Of a stretch of 64,000 nt of DNA, positions 7,252-14,913 are shown one piece after another; within the stretch, counting starts at the first letter, position 1; each line of letters opens with the position of its first letter. The stretch covers positions 1 through 64,000 of IMG/VR virus record IMGVR_UViG_3300046673_000306; one strand, given 5' to 3'. This DNA comes from a virus. A program made the position numbers and the translations under genes. The notes under the pieces are model-generated. The model did no database searches. It was not told the DNA's origin and worked only from the letters and a program-made list of their open reading frames with translations.

Positions 7252-8457
7252 TTATTCGCCTCCTGATATGAGTTTCTTCCCCGCCACCACCACCTGCTCC
7301 TTCACCGCCGACGAGTAATCTTGGGTCCCAACCCACTTCTCCAGGGCTGCCACCGGGCTCAGGGCCTCGGTGATCTCGGGGGCGCGCTGGAGCTTGGCCT
7401 CGCACATGTCGAAGCTGACGGTGCGCACACGCTCGGCGCCGAGCTTGACCAGAAGGTCTCCCAGGCGCCGGTCGTCCACCCCCACCTTCTGACCGGAACC
7501 GCACTTGATCGTGACCTTGACGATCGCACCCTTCAGATCGTAGTCCTCCATCTTCCCCTCAAGCCACCCCTGGAGGTTGGAGACGGACTCCGGGGCCCCG
7601 AAGAACTTGCTGCCCTCCGCCTGGTTGGGGCTGAGGTCGGCGACGATGTGGAGGAAGCGCCGGGCCGGGGTCGGGATAAACTCGACCTTGATCTCGGGTC
7701 CGTAGACCTCGTAGTAGATGAAGCCCTTCGGGTCATCAGCCTCACCGAAGTCGACTCGGTCTATGCTCCCGCAGTACCCGATCCAGGGCTTGTCGTGCAT
7801 CCGCTGAGCTTTATGGACATCGCCAAGCAGGACCGCGAGCAGCCGGGGGTCGACCAAGTCCCCCAGGGGGATATTCTGGTCGTCACCCACTACATATTCA
7901 TTGGTCCCGACCTTGGCCTCCTTGACGAGAAAGTGGGAGACCAGGATCATGCGGCTGCCTGCGGGGCAGCGCGAGATCAAGTCATTCATCACCTGCTTGA
8001 AGTAGGTCCTGTAGTTCAGCCCCGAGCGCTGGAGCAGCGCCTTCCCGATGTGGGGGATCAGCAGGCGATAGGCGATGGTCTGGTCGCCGCACATGACCGG
8101 CCTCACTGTGGGCTCCTCGATCACGTCCATGGCATTGCCGAGGTTGCGCATGTCCACGAAGGCGTGCACCGAGCCCCCGGCCTCGCTCTCGCGGATATCG
8201 TGGTTGGCGACGATGATCTCCGACTCGATCCCGTGCCGCCTCAGGAGCCGGACGCGGTGCATTATGTCCGTCTCGATCGGGAGGGGGTGGGACGACCTGT
8301 AGCCGTCACCACCGTGCGTGAAGCAGAAGGGGACCTTGGGGCCCAGGGCGTCGGCGCGCCGGATCGTCTCGGCGATGACGAAGTCCACGCACTTGGCCGT
8401 GTCCTCAAGGTTGCGCGTGGCGTCGATGTGCCAATCGCTGCTGAAGCAGCCAGCCAA
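7252..8457 (-). CDS. Mre11/SbcD-like metallophosphatase nuclease
   Basis: Catalytic subunit predicted to pair with the SbcC/Rad50-like ATPase at 1-2208 (T4 gp47-like). Calcineurin-type motifs are in order: SSDWHID near the N-terminus, FTHGGDGYRSSHP, VANHDI (the GNHD motif with Ala for Gly), LVSHFL, and LLGDVHKAQ (the GHxH motif with Asp for the first His). The C-terminal 130 residues would be capping and ATPase-binding domains. The 401-residue form starts at TTG 8457, which has no ribosome site of its own. In-frame CTG 8472 and ATT 8469 sit 4-7 bases after AAGGAGG and could give four or five extra residues, so the true start is uncertain. It is the first gene of the cassette that holds the ubiquitin-like genes. 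Confidence 0.9.
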   Translation of the reverse strand: MAGCFSSDWHIDATRNLEDTAKCVDFVIAETIRRADALGPKVPFCFTHGGDGYRSSHPLPIETDIMHRVRLLRRHGIESEIIVANHDIRESEAGGSVHAFVDMRNLGNAMDVIEEPTVRPVMCGDQTIAYRLLIPHIGKALLQRSGLNYRTYFKQVMNDLISRCPAGSRMILVSHFLVKEAKVGTNEYVVGDDQNIPLGDLVDPRLLAVLLGDVHKAQRMHDKPWIGYCGSIDRVDFGEADDPKGFIYYEVYGPEIKVEFIPTPARRFLHIVADLSPNQAEGSKFFGAPESVSNLQGWLEGKMEDYDLKGAIVKVTIKCGSGQKVGVDDRRLGDLLVKLGAERVRTVSFDMCEAKLQRAPEITEALSPVAALEKWVGTQDYSSAVKEQVVVAGKKLISGGE

Positions 8458-8468
8458 ATCAGGTTTAA

Positions 8469-8573
8469 TCAGAACGCCTCCTTGAACTTGCGCTCGATGC
8501 AGTCCGAGGCCTCGATCGGATCGTAGGTCTTCTCGAAGATGTCGGCCACCGGCTTCTTCCGGAACCTACCCAT
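8469..8573 (-). CDS. Very small basic/acidic protein, 34 residues
   Basis: A short frame between the HNH-type gene and the SbcD-like gene, beginning MGRFRKKPVADIF and ending in KFKEAF. Its ATG overlaps the stop of the HNH-type gene by eight bases and is preceded by GGGAGAAT. The AAGGAGG near its 3' end would serve the SbcD-like gene. No function is recognised. It may be a real micro-protein or mainly a translational coupling device. Confidence 0.5.
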   Translation of the reverse strand: MGRFRKKPVADIFEKTYDPIEASDCIERKFKEAF

Positions 8574-9087
8574 GAGATTCTCCCTTATCCGCTTGCGGCA
8601 TCGGCGCCTGGGCCGCAGGCTTCCGATCTTGCTTCAGGAACTCCCTGGCGATGAATGCCGTGGCGTTGCCGCTGTTAAGTATCCTCTGCAAGGTGTCCCG
8701 CATCGACTCCATGGTTTCGAGACCCAGCTCCGGCTTCTCCGCAGCGATCCAGCGCATCCTCGCGACGGAGTCCACCCCCACGATCTTGGTCATGATCTCG
8801 CAGAGGCGGATCACGAAGTCGCCGTCGCTGTTCTGGTGGAGCTTGCGGACGTGGCAGGCGTAGCACAGGGTCGCGCCGTTGCAGACGTTGTAGGCCAGGG
8901 GCTGGCAGTGGCCCTTGGCGAACAGCCAGTGGTGGGCCTGGAGGTTCTCGGTCTTGGGGCACATCAGGCACTTGTTGCCGTCGCGCAGCCTCACGACCCT
9001 GGACCACAGCTCGCTCAGAGCCTTCTTCACGCGCTTGAGGCGCACGGCCTTAGTCGGAGGTCTCTTGGCCTTCTTGTTTTTGCTCAT
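8566..9087 (-). CDS. HNH/zinc-finger nuclease-like protein (NinG-type recombination nuclease candidate)
   Basis: A 173-residue protein with a basic N-terminus and an HNH-like zinc core: WSRVVRLRDGNKCLMCPKTE, then AHHWLF, then NGATLCYACHVRKLH. This pattern (CxxC, His-His, N, CxxCH) resembles HNH nucleases and the lambda NinG/Rap recombination family. It lies immediately upstream of the Mre11-like gene, which suits a recombination role. ATG 9087 is chosen over GTG 9114 because the two other genes with the same type of leader RNA also start directly after a U-rich run following the structure. There is no Shine-Dalgarno, which is unlike most genes here. Confidence 0.72.
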   Translation of the reverse strand: MSKNKKAKRPPTKAVRLKRVKKALSELWSRVVRLRDGNKCLMCPKTENLQAHHWLFAKGHCQPLAYNVCNGATLCYACHVRKLHQNSDGDFVIRLCEIMTKIVGVDSVARMRWIAAEKPELGLETMESMRDTLQRILNSGNATAFIAREFLKQDRKPAAQAPMPQADKGESHG

Positions 9088-9186
9088 AAAAAAAAGGTGG
9101 GACGCCCGTTGCACCTGATTCGAGAGAGAACCCTCGACCAGACGGGCGACCCATAAAGTAAAAAAGGTTCTCTGTTCATCAGGTGC
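9088..9186 (-). promoter_or_regulatory. Structured 5' leader RNA with A-B-A'-B' (pseudoknot) topology
   Basis: RNA from the predicted start G at 9186 to the ATG at 9087. Arm A (9186-9166) pairs with A' (9132-9111) and arm B (9152-9142) pairs with B' (9109-9099). The order A, U-rich linker, B, A', B' gives either a pseudoknot or mutually exclusive helices. B' is followed by ACC, eight U and the AUG. Leaders of the same plan precede both TnpB genes in this window. It is probably a cis-regulator of translation or termination. Confidence 0.72.
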
Positions 9187-9192
9187 ACTATC

Positions 9193-9220
9193 ATCATAGC
9201 AAACCCACGGAATTTGTCAA
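9193..9220 (-). promoter_or_regulatory. Sigma70-type promoter of the recombination/ubiquitin-like operon
   Basis: TTGACA (9220-9215) and TATGAT (9198-9193) with a 16-base spacer, preceded by the recurrent GGGTC extension. The TGA stop of the upstream gene lies inside the -35 box. It drives the HNH-type gene and, by gene spacing, everything down to the SbcC-like gene. Confidence 0.8.
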
Positions 9221-10101
9221 GACCCGAACTCCTGCGACTGCCCCTGCTCGTTGGTCACGAGCCAGAACTTCCCGCTCAGGGGCATGACCAACTTCTCCGC
9301 TCCCCAGGACCGGATGACCCCGGCATAGCGCTTCACGTGCTCCGAGGTCGTGAAGTACAGGACCTTGTCCCGGACGACCTTGATAACGGTCTGGGGGTCG
9401 CCCAGGTACTTCCTGAAAATCTCCTCGTCGATCGTGTAGCCGCCGAGATTGGCCCACTCCGCGCCCACGTGCAGGCGGTGGTCGGCCTCACCCGCGTTCT
9501 TGACGTACAGGGGCCCGTGCACGGTCTTCAACAGCGAGCCCACGACCTTGCCGTTGGGCAGCCGCATCGGCACCGACTCCCTGACGATCCCGGCACTGAT
9601 CGACAGGAACGGCCTCGGGTCCACGACGGGAAGGGCCTGCGGATTCCCCGGGGCGGCGACCACCCCGTCCTGAGGGGCCGTGGAGAACGTCTCCTTCTTC
9701 TCGATCTCTACGAACACGTTCGGGCTCGCCCAGTAGGCCTTGCCCTGCTCGATCAGGGCCTTCAACTCCGCCGTGTGCTGGTCCTTGCTGACCACGCGCG
9801 AGACCTTTCCCTTCAGGAACACCGCGTGGTGGGCCAGACTCATCATCGTGTGGTCAGAAATCCTGACCAAACCTTCCGGGTCCGGAAGGCCGACCTCAGA
9901 CTCGCGCACGACCCTGATCTTCTGCCCTGAAGTAAGGGGGATGACCAGGTTGTACCCGCTCTGTTCCAGACGCTGGACGATCTCCCTCTGCCACTCCTCC
10001 TTCATGGGTGGTATGCTGACCACCGGGGGCGTCGTCGGCGGGGCCCCGGCGGCGGCCAGGCGCGCCTCCGCCTGCCTCAGCAGCTCGTGCCAGTCGTCCA
10101 T
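9217..10101 (-). CDS. Unknown phage protein, 294 residues
   Basis: Mixed alpha/beta protein with no motif I recognise. The first 30 residues are helical (DDWHELLRQAEARLAAAG), followed by a Pro-rich linker and several beta-rich segments such as LVIPLTSGQKIRVV and LVMPLSGKFWLV. There is no signal peptide or membrane segment. The start ATG follows GAGAGGTGAG and the stop of the preceding gene. It is in the replication/recombination transcript, which suggests a DNA-metabolism accessory role, but this is only context. Confidence 0.75.
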   Translation of the reverse strand: MDDWHELLRQAEARLAAAGAPPTTPPVVSIPPMKEEWQREIVQRLEQSGYNLVIPLTSGQKIRVVRESEVGLPDPEGLVRISDHTMMSLAHHAVFLKGKVSRVVSKDQHTAELKALIEQGKAYWASPNVFVEIEKKETFSTAPQDGVVAAPGNPQALPVVDPRPFLSISAGIVRESVPMRLPNGKVVGSLLKTVHGPLYVKNAGEADHRLHVGAEWANLGGYTIDEEIFRKYLGDPQTVIKVVRDKVLYFTTSEHVKRYAGVIRSWGAEKLVMPLSGKFWLVTNEQGQSQEFGS

Positions 10102-10102
10102 C

Positions 10103-10423
10103 TCACCTCTCCAGTGCGATCTTCATGTGCCTACCATCCTTCAGAGCCTCCAGGAAGGCCTTGTAGCCCTTGTTCACTTCGGTGGTCGGGTTCCAGAACT
10201 CCCGCACCGCCTCCTCCAGCTCCGGGGTACGCTCGAATACGAAGACCCCGGAAGAGCCGGGCTTCCCATTCCGGTTCGGGACCTTCTCCATCCTGAGTAA
10301 GGAGAACTTGTACAGGTGCCAGAACCATCCGTATAAATCGATCTTCACGCTCCAGTATTCGTTCGGGGGCGCCGGGAACTCGCCGCCCTTCTCACCGTCC
10401 CTCTTCGCGCTCTTCTTTGGCAT
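10103..10423 (-). CDS. Unknown small protein, 106 residues
   Basis: Basic Lys/Arg-rich N-terminus (MPKKSAKRDGEKGG), then an aromatic stretch (YWSVKIDLYGWFWHLYKFSL) and an acidic helix ending in LKDGRHMKIALER. No family recognised. The ATG is set by AAGGAGA seven bases upstream. A long open frame that runs through this gene from 11362 is a shadow of the neighbouring gene. Confidence 0.75.
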   Translation of the reverse strand: MPKKSAKRDGEKGGEFPAPPNEYWSVKIDLYGWFWHLYKFSLLRMEKVPNRNGKPGSSGVFVFERTPELEEAVREFWNPTTEVNKGYKAFLEALKDGRHMKIALER

Positions 10424-10438
10424 CTCTATCTCCTTTGG

Positions 10439-10467
10439 GAGGGGAGCCGGGCTCTGGGCCCGGCTCC
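10439..10467 (-). terminator. Strong GC hairpin between genes
   Basis: Inverted repeat GGGGAGCCGGG/CCCGGCTCCCC with a short loop in the 53-base gap between two genes. It lacks a U-run, so it may be a partial terminator, a processing site or an mRNA stabiliser. Confidence 0.5.
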
Positions 10468-10476
10468 CCAGTCTGG

Positions 10477-11808
10477 TCAGAACGGCGCCGCCGCCGGGGC
10501 CGCCGCCGTGGTCGCTGCGGGCTGACCGGGCTGGTAGCTCCTCGCGGCAGTGACGGCCTGCGACGCGGTGAGGACCCTGTCGAACGGCACGTCCTCGATC
10601 TTCTGGACCTGGACGAGGCTGAGGACCAGGGGCTTCAGCTGCTCGGGCAGCGACGAGAAGTCCTTGATCAACTGCGCCTTCGCCAGCTCCTGAAAGGTCG
10701 GGGCCGGTGCTGCGGGTGCGGGTGCGGGTGCGGGCGCTGCTGCCGGGGCCGCCGGGGCCGGAGCACCCATGCCCGGGAATCCCGGAACCCCCGCCGTGGT
10801 CGGCTGCGCGGGAGGCATCGCCGTGGTCGGGAATCCCGCGACTCCCGCCGTCGTCGGCTGCGCGATAGGGATCGCCGCCGTGATCCCCGGAACCGGAGCC
10901 AGCCCCGTCGCCATCGCCGGAGGGAAGGCCGTGGGGGCCACCGCCGGTGCCAACGTCGGAGCCGGGAGCGCGGCGGGGGCCATTCCCGACATCAGCGGCA
11001 GGCCCGGCGCCGGGTACGAGGCCGCCGGAGCCGGTGCCGGAGCCGCAGCCTGTGACGGCGCTGCGGTCTGGTCCGTGACATTGACGACCTTCGTGACCTT
11101 CGCCAGAACGTTCTGGGCCAGGTCCACGAACTCGAAGTCCGCGTAGCTGTACATCTTCTTGAAGGCCTTGTTCTCGCGCTCGGCGTGCTTGATCTTGATC
11201 ACGCACGTGGTGATGTCCACCCCCATCTGCTGGAGCTTGGGCATCAGGCCCTTGGCCCCGAACATGGCGTAGACCGAGGACTCCGGGGTGTTGACCATCA
11301 CCGGGTTCTCGTGCTCGTACATGACGAGACCGCCCTGGACCGGCACGAACTCCCGGTGCCACTTGATGGTGTAGCGCAGGGAGCAGGCGATGTTGCGGCC
11401 ACCGTCACCGAGATACTGCGGGCGCGCCGTCTCCGGGTGCTGCTCGTAGTACTTGTTGAAGGCGTCGACGCTGCTGATCCTCGGGCAAGAGGGGCAGGCG
11501 ATGCCGCTGTAGGCGGACTTGGCGTCGTCCGACCAACACGCCCGCTCGTTGTCCTTGAAGAACACGCGGTTGGCGCGCGCGGCGCAGACCTGGATGTAGA
11601 GTTCGGCCCGGGCCTCATTCGTCTTCTTGTTCACGAAGCACTTGCGGTCCGTGTCGATCGCCCAGATTTCTCCGAACGAACCACCACCCAGAACATCCGG
11701 TGGAGGAGCCTCGACTGCGCCAGAGGCGTTGGCCTTGTCGAACGGGTTAGCCGTCCTCCCGCCCGTGACCATCGCTCCCGGCGTCCCTGCTGGTACCATG
11801 TCGTTCAT
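10477..11808 (-). CDS. Unknown DNA-metabolism-cluster protein with Ala/Pro-rich linker
   Basis: 443 residues in three parts. The folded N-terminal region (40-250) contains Cys residues in ACPSCPRISS and beta-rich segments (HREFVPVQGGLVMYEH, SSVYAMFGAKGLM). A low-complexity Ala/Pro/Gly linker spans about 255-375. A C-terminal helical domain (FQELAKAQLIKDFSSLPEQL...) ends in another Ala-rich tail. The layout of a globular core plus flexible tail, in a replication cluster, recalls single-stranded DNA-binding proteins, but no OB-fold motif can be confirmed by eye. The start has AAGGAGG upstream. The shadow frames across the linker are not genes. Confidence 0.75.
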   Translation of the reverse strand: MNDMVPAGTPGAMVTGGRTANPFDKANASGAVEAPPPDVLGGGSFGEIWAIDTDRKCFVNKKTNEARAELYIQVCAARANRVFFKDNERACWSDDAKSAYSGIACPSCPRISSVDAFNKYYEQHPETARPQYLGDGGRNIACSLRYTIKWHREFVPVQGGLVMYEHENPVMVNTPESSVYAMFGAKGLMPKLQQMGVDITTCVIKIKHAERENKAFKKMYSYADFEFVDLAQNVLAKVTKVVNVTDQTAAPSQAAAPAPAPAASYPAPGLPLMSGMAPAALPAPTLAPAVAPTAFPPAMATGLAPVPGITAAIPIAQPTTAGVAGFPTTAMPPAQPTTAGVPGFPGMGAPAPAAPAAAPAPAPAPAAPAPTFQELAKAQLIKDFSSLPEQLKPLVLSLVQVQKIEDVPFDRVLTASQAVTAARSYQPGQPAATTAAAPAAAPF

Positions 11809-11832
11809 TTACGATTCCTCCTTGGTTTGATC

Positions 11833-12411
11833 CTATCCACCGATACTGGGCGGAAAGGCACTCACGCTTCCCTCGCCATCGTCCGGGGCGTTGATCCCCG
11901 GGGTCAGGTCCTTGTCCGCGCCTGCGCCGTAGTACCGAGCGCGCCAGGCCTCCGCTCCCTTTTGCAGGGTCCGAAACGTATCCTTGCAGAACTCGTGCAC
12001 CGTCTTCAGGTCCTCGATCGACCACTTCAGGGCGATCAGGTCGGGGTCGATCGTAAGGGCCCGCTCCAGCGCCGCGTCCGACTTCGGGCGCTTCGCCACT
12101 TCCTCGTTCCCGTTCAAGGCCGCCGCCTTCTGGGCCCTGACCCTGTCCATGGCCATGCCGTACTCGTTGAGCTTGAACGCGACGCGGGCGGCCATGACGT
12201 TGGTGTAGCTCATCACGACCTGAATCTTGACCATGAAGTGGGCGACGGCCCCGGGCAGGCAGTCGGTGTCGATGACGTTGGCCTGCTCCTCAGCCAGGTC
12301 CGTGAAGATGGAAAGGTTCAGGTTCGGCTCCCTGTCCAGTACCGCGAGGTTCGGGTTAAGTTCCGACCAGCTCTGAGGAAAATTGCACTTGTCGCTGAAC
12401 AGCTTTATCAT
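11833..12411 (-). CDS. Unknown protein, 192 residues
   Basis: Mostly helical protein with two acidic termini. It includes a His-Phe-Met-Val-Lys-rich strand (AVAHFMVKIQVVMSYTN) and a C-terminal tail ending PPSIGG. The start is ATG 12411, which overlaps the TGA of the previous gene (ATGA). A longer frame reading further upstream is a shadow. No family recognised. Confidence 0.75.
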   Translation of the reverse strand: MIKLFSDKCNFPQSWSELNPNLAVLDREPNLNLSIFTDLAEEQANVIDTDCLPGAVAHFMVKIQVVMSYTNVMAARVAFKLNEYGMAMDRVRAQKAAALNGNEEVAKRPKSDAALERALTIDPDLIALKWSIEDLKTVHEFCKDTFRTLQKGAEAWRARYYGAGADKDLTPGINAPDDGEGSVSAFPPSIGG

Positions 12412-12776
12412 TTTTGCCTCCCCGTCATGGGATCGCGGGTCACCGCGTTCCTGATCTGGCCCAGAGTCAGGGCCTCGTTCACGCGCTGGATCACCTCTGA
12501 CCTGACCCGGACCATCATCTGCGCCCGCTCCATCGTCAGGCGCATGTTCCAGTTCAGGAAGAGGTTGTGCTTCTCGCTCTCGTACTTGGGGTCGAGCAAC
12601 CGCTCCCACTGGGCCTGCGCCGTGAGCTGCGCGTAGGCCAGGGGCATAGGTAGGTAGACGTACTGCCCCTCCTTGACCGGACCGAAGGCCATGGACCCGT
12701 ACTGGGTCGACGTCGGCCACGTCTCCCCGTAGGTCTCCTCGACGTAACGAACATTCGGCGACTGGCTATGATCCAC
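12408..12776 (-). CDS. Unknown protein, 122 residues
   Basis: Soluble, with a beta-rich first half (GSMAFGPVKEGQYVYLPMPL) and a basic helical second half with a possible helix-turn-helix (VIQRVNEALTLGQIRNAVT). The GTG start is preceded by AAGGAGAGAGCCA and overlaps the end of the primase-helicase gene by 11 bases. It is co-translated in the replication cluster. Confidence 0.72.
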   Translation of the reverse strand: MDHSQSPNVRYVEETYGETWPTSTQYGSMAFGPVKEGQYVYLPMPLAYAQLTAQAQWERLLDPKYESEKHNLFLNWNMRLTMERAQMMVRVRSEVIQRVNEALTLGQIRNAVTRDPMTGRQK

Positions 12777-14913
12777 TGGCTCTCTCCTTACCGTCAGGTC
12801 CTTCCAGGCCCGGCGCCGGTGGAAGGGTGATGGGCTGGGCCACGGCCCGGGCCGCGATCTCCGCCCGTTTCCTGGGGTCTGCGGGGAATAGCTTCAGGTA
12901 CCTGGGCACGAACTCAAAGTCTACGATGCAGTGCGCGGGACCGTAGCGGTTCTTCAGAATCTTCGACCGCCAGACGCCCTCCAGCTCCTTCTTCTTCGCG
13001 TCTACCAGACCCTCTTCCAGCTCCGGTCGCCAGGCCCCGATCAGGACGTCGGCGGAGTCCCGGACCGCGCTGCTGTCGCGGGCGTGGGAGTCGTCGATGG
13101 CGACGCCTGGCTTACCGGCCTTGGTCGTCTGGTGCAAGCTGACGATCCGGCAGTTGAGGCGCTTGGCCACTTCCTTCTGCTCGCGCGCCAGGTACGACAC
13201 CTGCTCGTAGATGGAGTTGCCGTCGCCGTGGAGGTAGCCGAGATAATCGATGAAGATCACGGACACGGGCCTGCCGAAGTAGGCGAAGCCCGCGCCCCGG
13301 GTGTTCTCCTCGATCATCTTCAGGTTCAGGCCGCCCTGGTCGCAGACCAGGAGGTTCTTGAGCTTGGCGCTCAGGCTCTGGGCCGCCGAGAAAATCTTGC
13401 TGTTCTGGGCGTCGTTACCCGCGACCATCCACCTCTCGACCTCACCTCCATCCATCTCCCCGGCCATCTGCATGAAGCGCTCGAAGACCATCAGCGACTT
13501 TTGCTCAAGGCTGTAGAAGATCATGGGGACATCCGGCTGCGTCTCCCCGATCGACATCATCAACTGCTCCGCGAACGTGGTCTTCCCGGTCCCGGCGGCG
13601 GCGATCAGCTGCCAGACGTCTCCGGGCTTCATGCCCCGCGTGAGCTTGTCGTACGGAGCCCAGCCCGTGTTCACGCGCTGGCTGTCGATCGTGCGCGTGT
13701 ACTCCTCGTACTTTGTGATCAGGCTACCGATGTTGTCGAAGGAGATGCTGGAGACGGCCTCTCCGCCCTTGCCAGTCATGTAGTGGTCAACGATCGCCTC
13801 GTCCTTCGACCACTTCTTGGCGAGGTAGGAAATCAGGTCCTTCTGGCTCAGCGGGTTCTCGGCGATGGCCACCATCGCCTTCGCCCGACGATACTGGAGT
13901 TCAACCACGGGCTCACTGGCCAGGACCTGATCGAGCAGGTACCGGTCCATGGGGATCGACTCCCGCACGATCTTCACCAAGGCATCCTTGCCGTGGTTGA
14001 TCAGAACATCATTCAAATCCTTCGAGCCATCCGGGATCACGACCGCGCGGATGTGGGCCTCAGGCACCGCTGAGTGGATCACGGTGCGGTTCACCAGGAG
14101 CTTGTCCTGGGCCGTCCTATCGTTGCAGGCCGCGAACAGGACCACCATCCCAAGACCGCCCAAAGCCCTTATCTCTTCCGCCTGCTCTTTGGTGACCTTC
14201 GACGAGCAATACGCCACTCCGGTCTTGATCCCTGCTTCCCAGAGCGCAGCACAACACATGTAGCTCTCGCAGAGGATAAGATGCTGGTCCTGGGACAGGA
14301 ACCTCCGGGCCCGGTCAAAGTTATAGAGGATGCTCTTCTTGTCGTAGATTTCATCGGCGGCGTCATTCTTCCACTTCGGTCCGCCCTTGACAGCGTAGTC
14401 GAGATCGCGCCTGGCAAAAGCAACGATGCGCCCAAACTTGTCATTGATAGGTACGACGATCGAGTTCTCGCGAGTGGCGAAGGTGATGCCGAGGTCCTGG
14501 ATAGTCTGGTCCGAGAGCTTACGCTCCTCGCGCAGGTATCGGACCAGCTCGGGTCGCGCGCTGCCGATTGTGGGAAGCGCCGACAGCATATCGGACTTCT
14601 CCTTCCTCCTCTTCTCAGACTTCTCATACCGATCACTCTCTTCCTGGCTGACCACGATGTTGTATTCTATGCACAGGGAACGGGCGGAATCGACGATGCT
14701 GAGATTCTGCCTCCGCGCCTCAAAATCAATTACTGACCCTCCAGAATTGCATTTTCCATAACACCAAAAATGATCTTTATATACGTAAAAACTTGGCGTG
14801 CGCTCCTCGTGGAATGGGCAGCAAGCCTTCATCGGCATCGTAGTACCGTGAAGTTCGACGTGCTTACCTATATGACGAATTATATCGACGGAATCGCGAA
14901 CGCGATTAAACAT
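12766..14913 (-). CDS. Primase-helicase (DnaG-type N-terminus fused to DnaB-type helicase)
   Basis: Bifunctional replication protein of 715 residues. An N-terminal CHC2-type zinc domain (CCPFHEERTPSF with Cys32 and His35, CYGKC at 51-55) is followed by a primase/TOPRIM-like region and a RecA-like DnaB helicase: Walker A AAAGTGKTTF near 440, Walker B IFIDYLG and the sensor loop SLHQTTKAG. In the TOPRIM-like part the usual EGYMD and DGD motifs read ESYMCC and CND, so key acidic residues are changed and primase activity is doubtful. ATG 14913 has GGAG upstream and is preferred to GTG 14928. It overlaps the end of the homing-endonuclease gene by 8 bases. Confidence 0.92.
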   Translation of the reverse strand: MFNRVRDSVDIIRHIGKHVELHGTTMPMKACCPFHEERTPSFYVYKDHFWCYGKCNSGGSVIDFEARRQNLSIVDSARSLCIEYNIVVSQEESDRYEKSEKRRKEKSDMLSALPTIGSARPELVRYLREERKLSDQTIQDLGITFATRENSIVVPINDKFGRIVAFARRDLDYAVKGGPKWKNDAADEIYDKKSILYNFDRARRFLSQDQHLILCESYMCCAALWEAGIKTGVAYCSSKVTKEQAEEIRALGGLGMVVLFAACNDRTAQDKLLVNRTVIHSAVPEAHIRAVVIPDGSKDLNDVLINHGKDALVKIVRESIPMDRYLLDQVLASEPVVELQYRRAKAMVAIAENPLSQKDLISYLAKKWSKDEAIVDHYMTGKGGEAVSSISFDNIGSLITKYEEYTRTIDSQRVNTGWAPYDKLTRGMKPGDVWQLIAAAGTGKTTFAEQLMMSIGETQPDVPMIFYSLEQKSLMVFERFMQMAGEMDGGEVERWMVAGNDAQNSKIFSAAQSLSAKLKNLLVCDQGGLNLKMIEENTRGAGFAYFGRPVSVIFIDYLGYLHGDGNSIYEQVSYLAREQKEVAKRLNCRIVSLHQTTKAGKPGVAIDDSHARDSSAVRDSADVLIGAWRPELEEGLVDAKKKELEGVWRSKILKNRYGPAHCIVDFEFVPRYLKLFPADPRKRAEIAARAVAQPITLPPAPGLEGPDGKERASGS

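Noticed and set aside
9088-9186. Hammerhead-like ribozyme (CTGATGA followed later by CGAA)
   Set aside because: The CTGA bases are needed for arm A pairing with A', and no proper stem III or cleavage site is present.
10417-11146. Arg/Gly- and Gly/Ala-rich plus-strand frames opposite 10477-11808
   Set aside because: They are antisense shadows of the Ala/Pro-rich linker.
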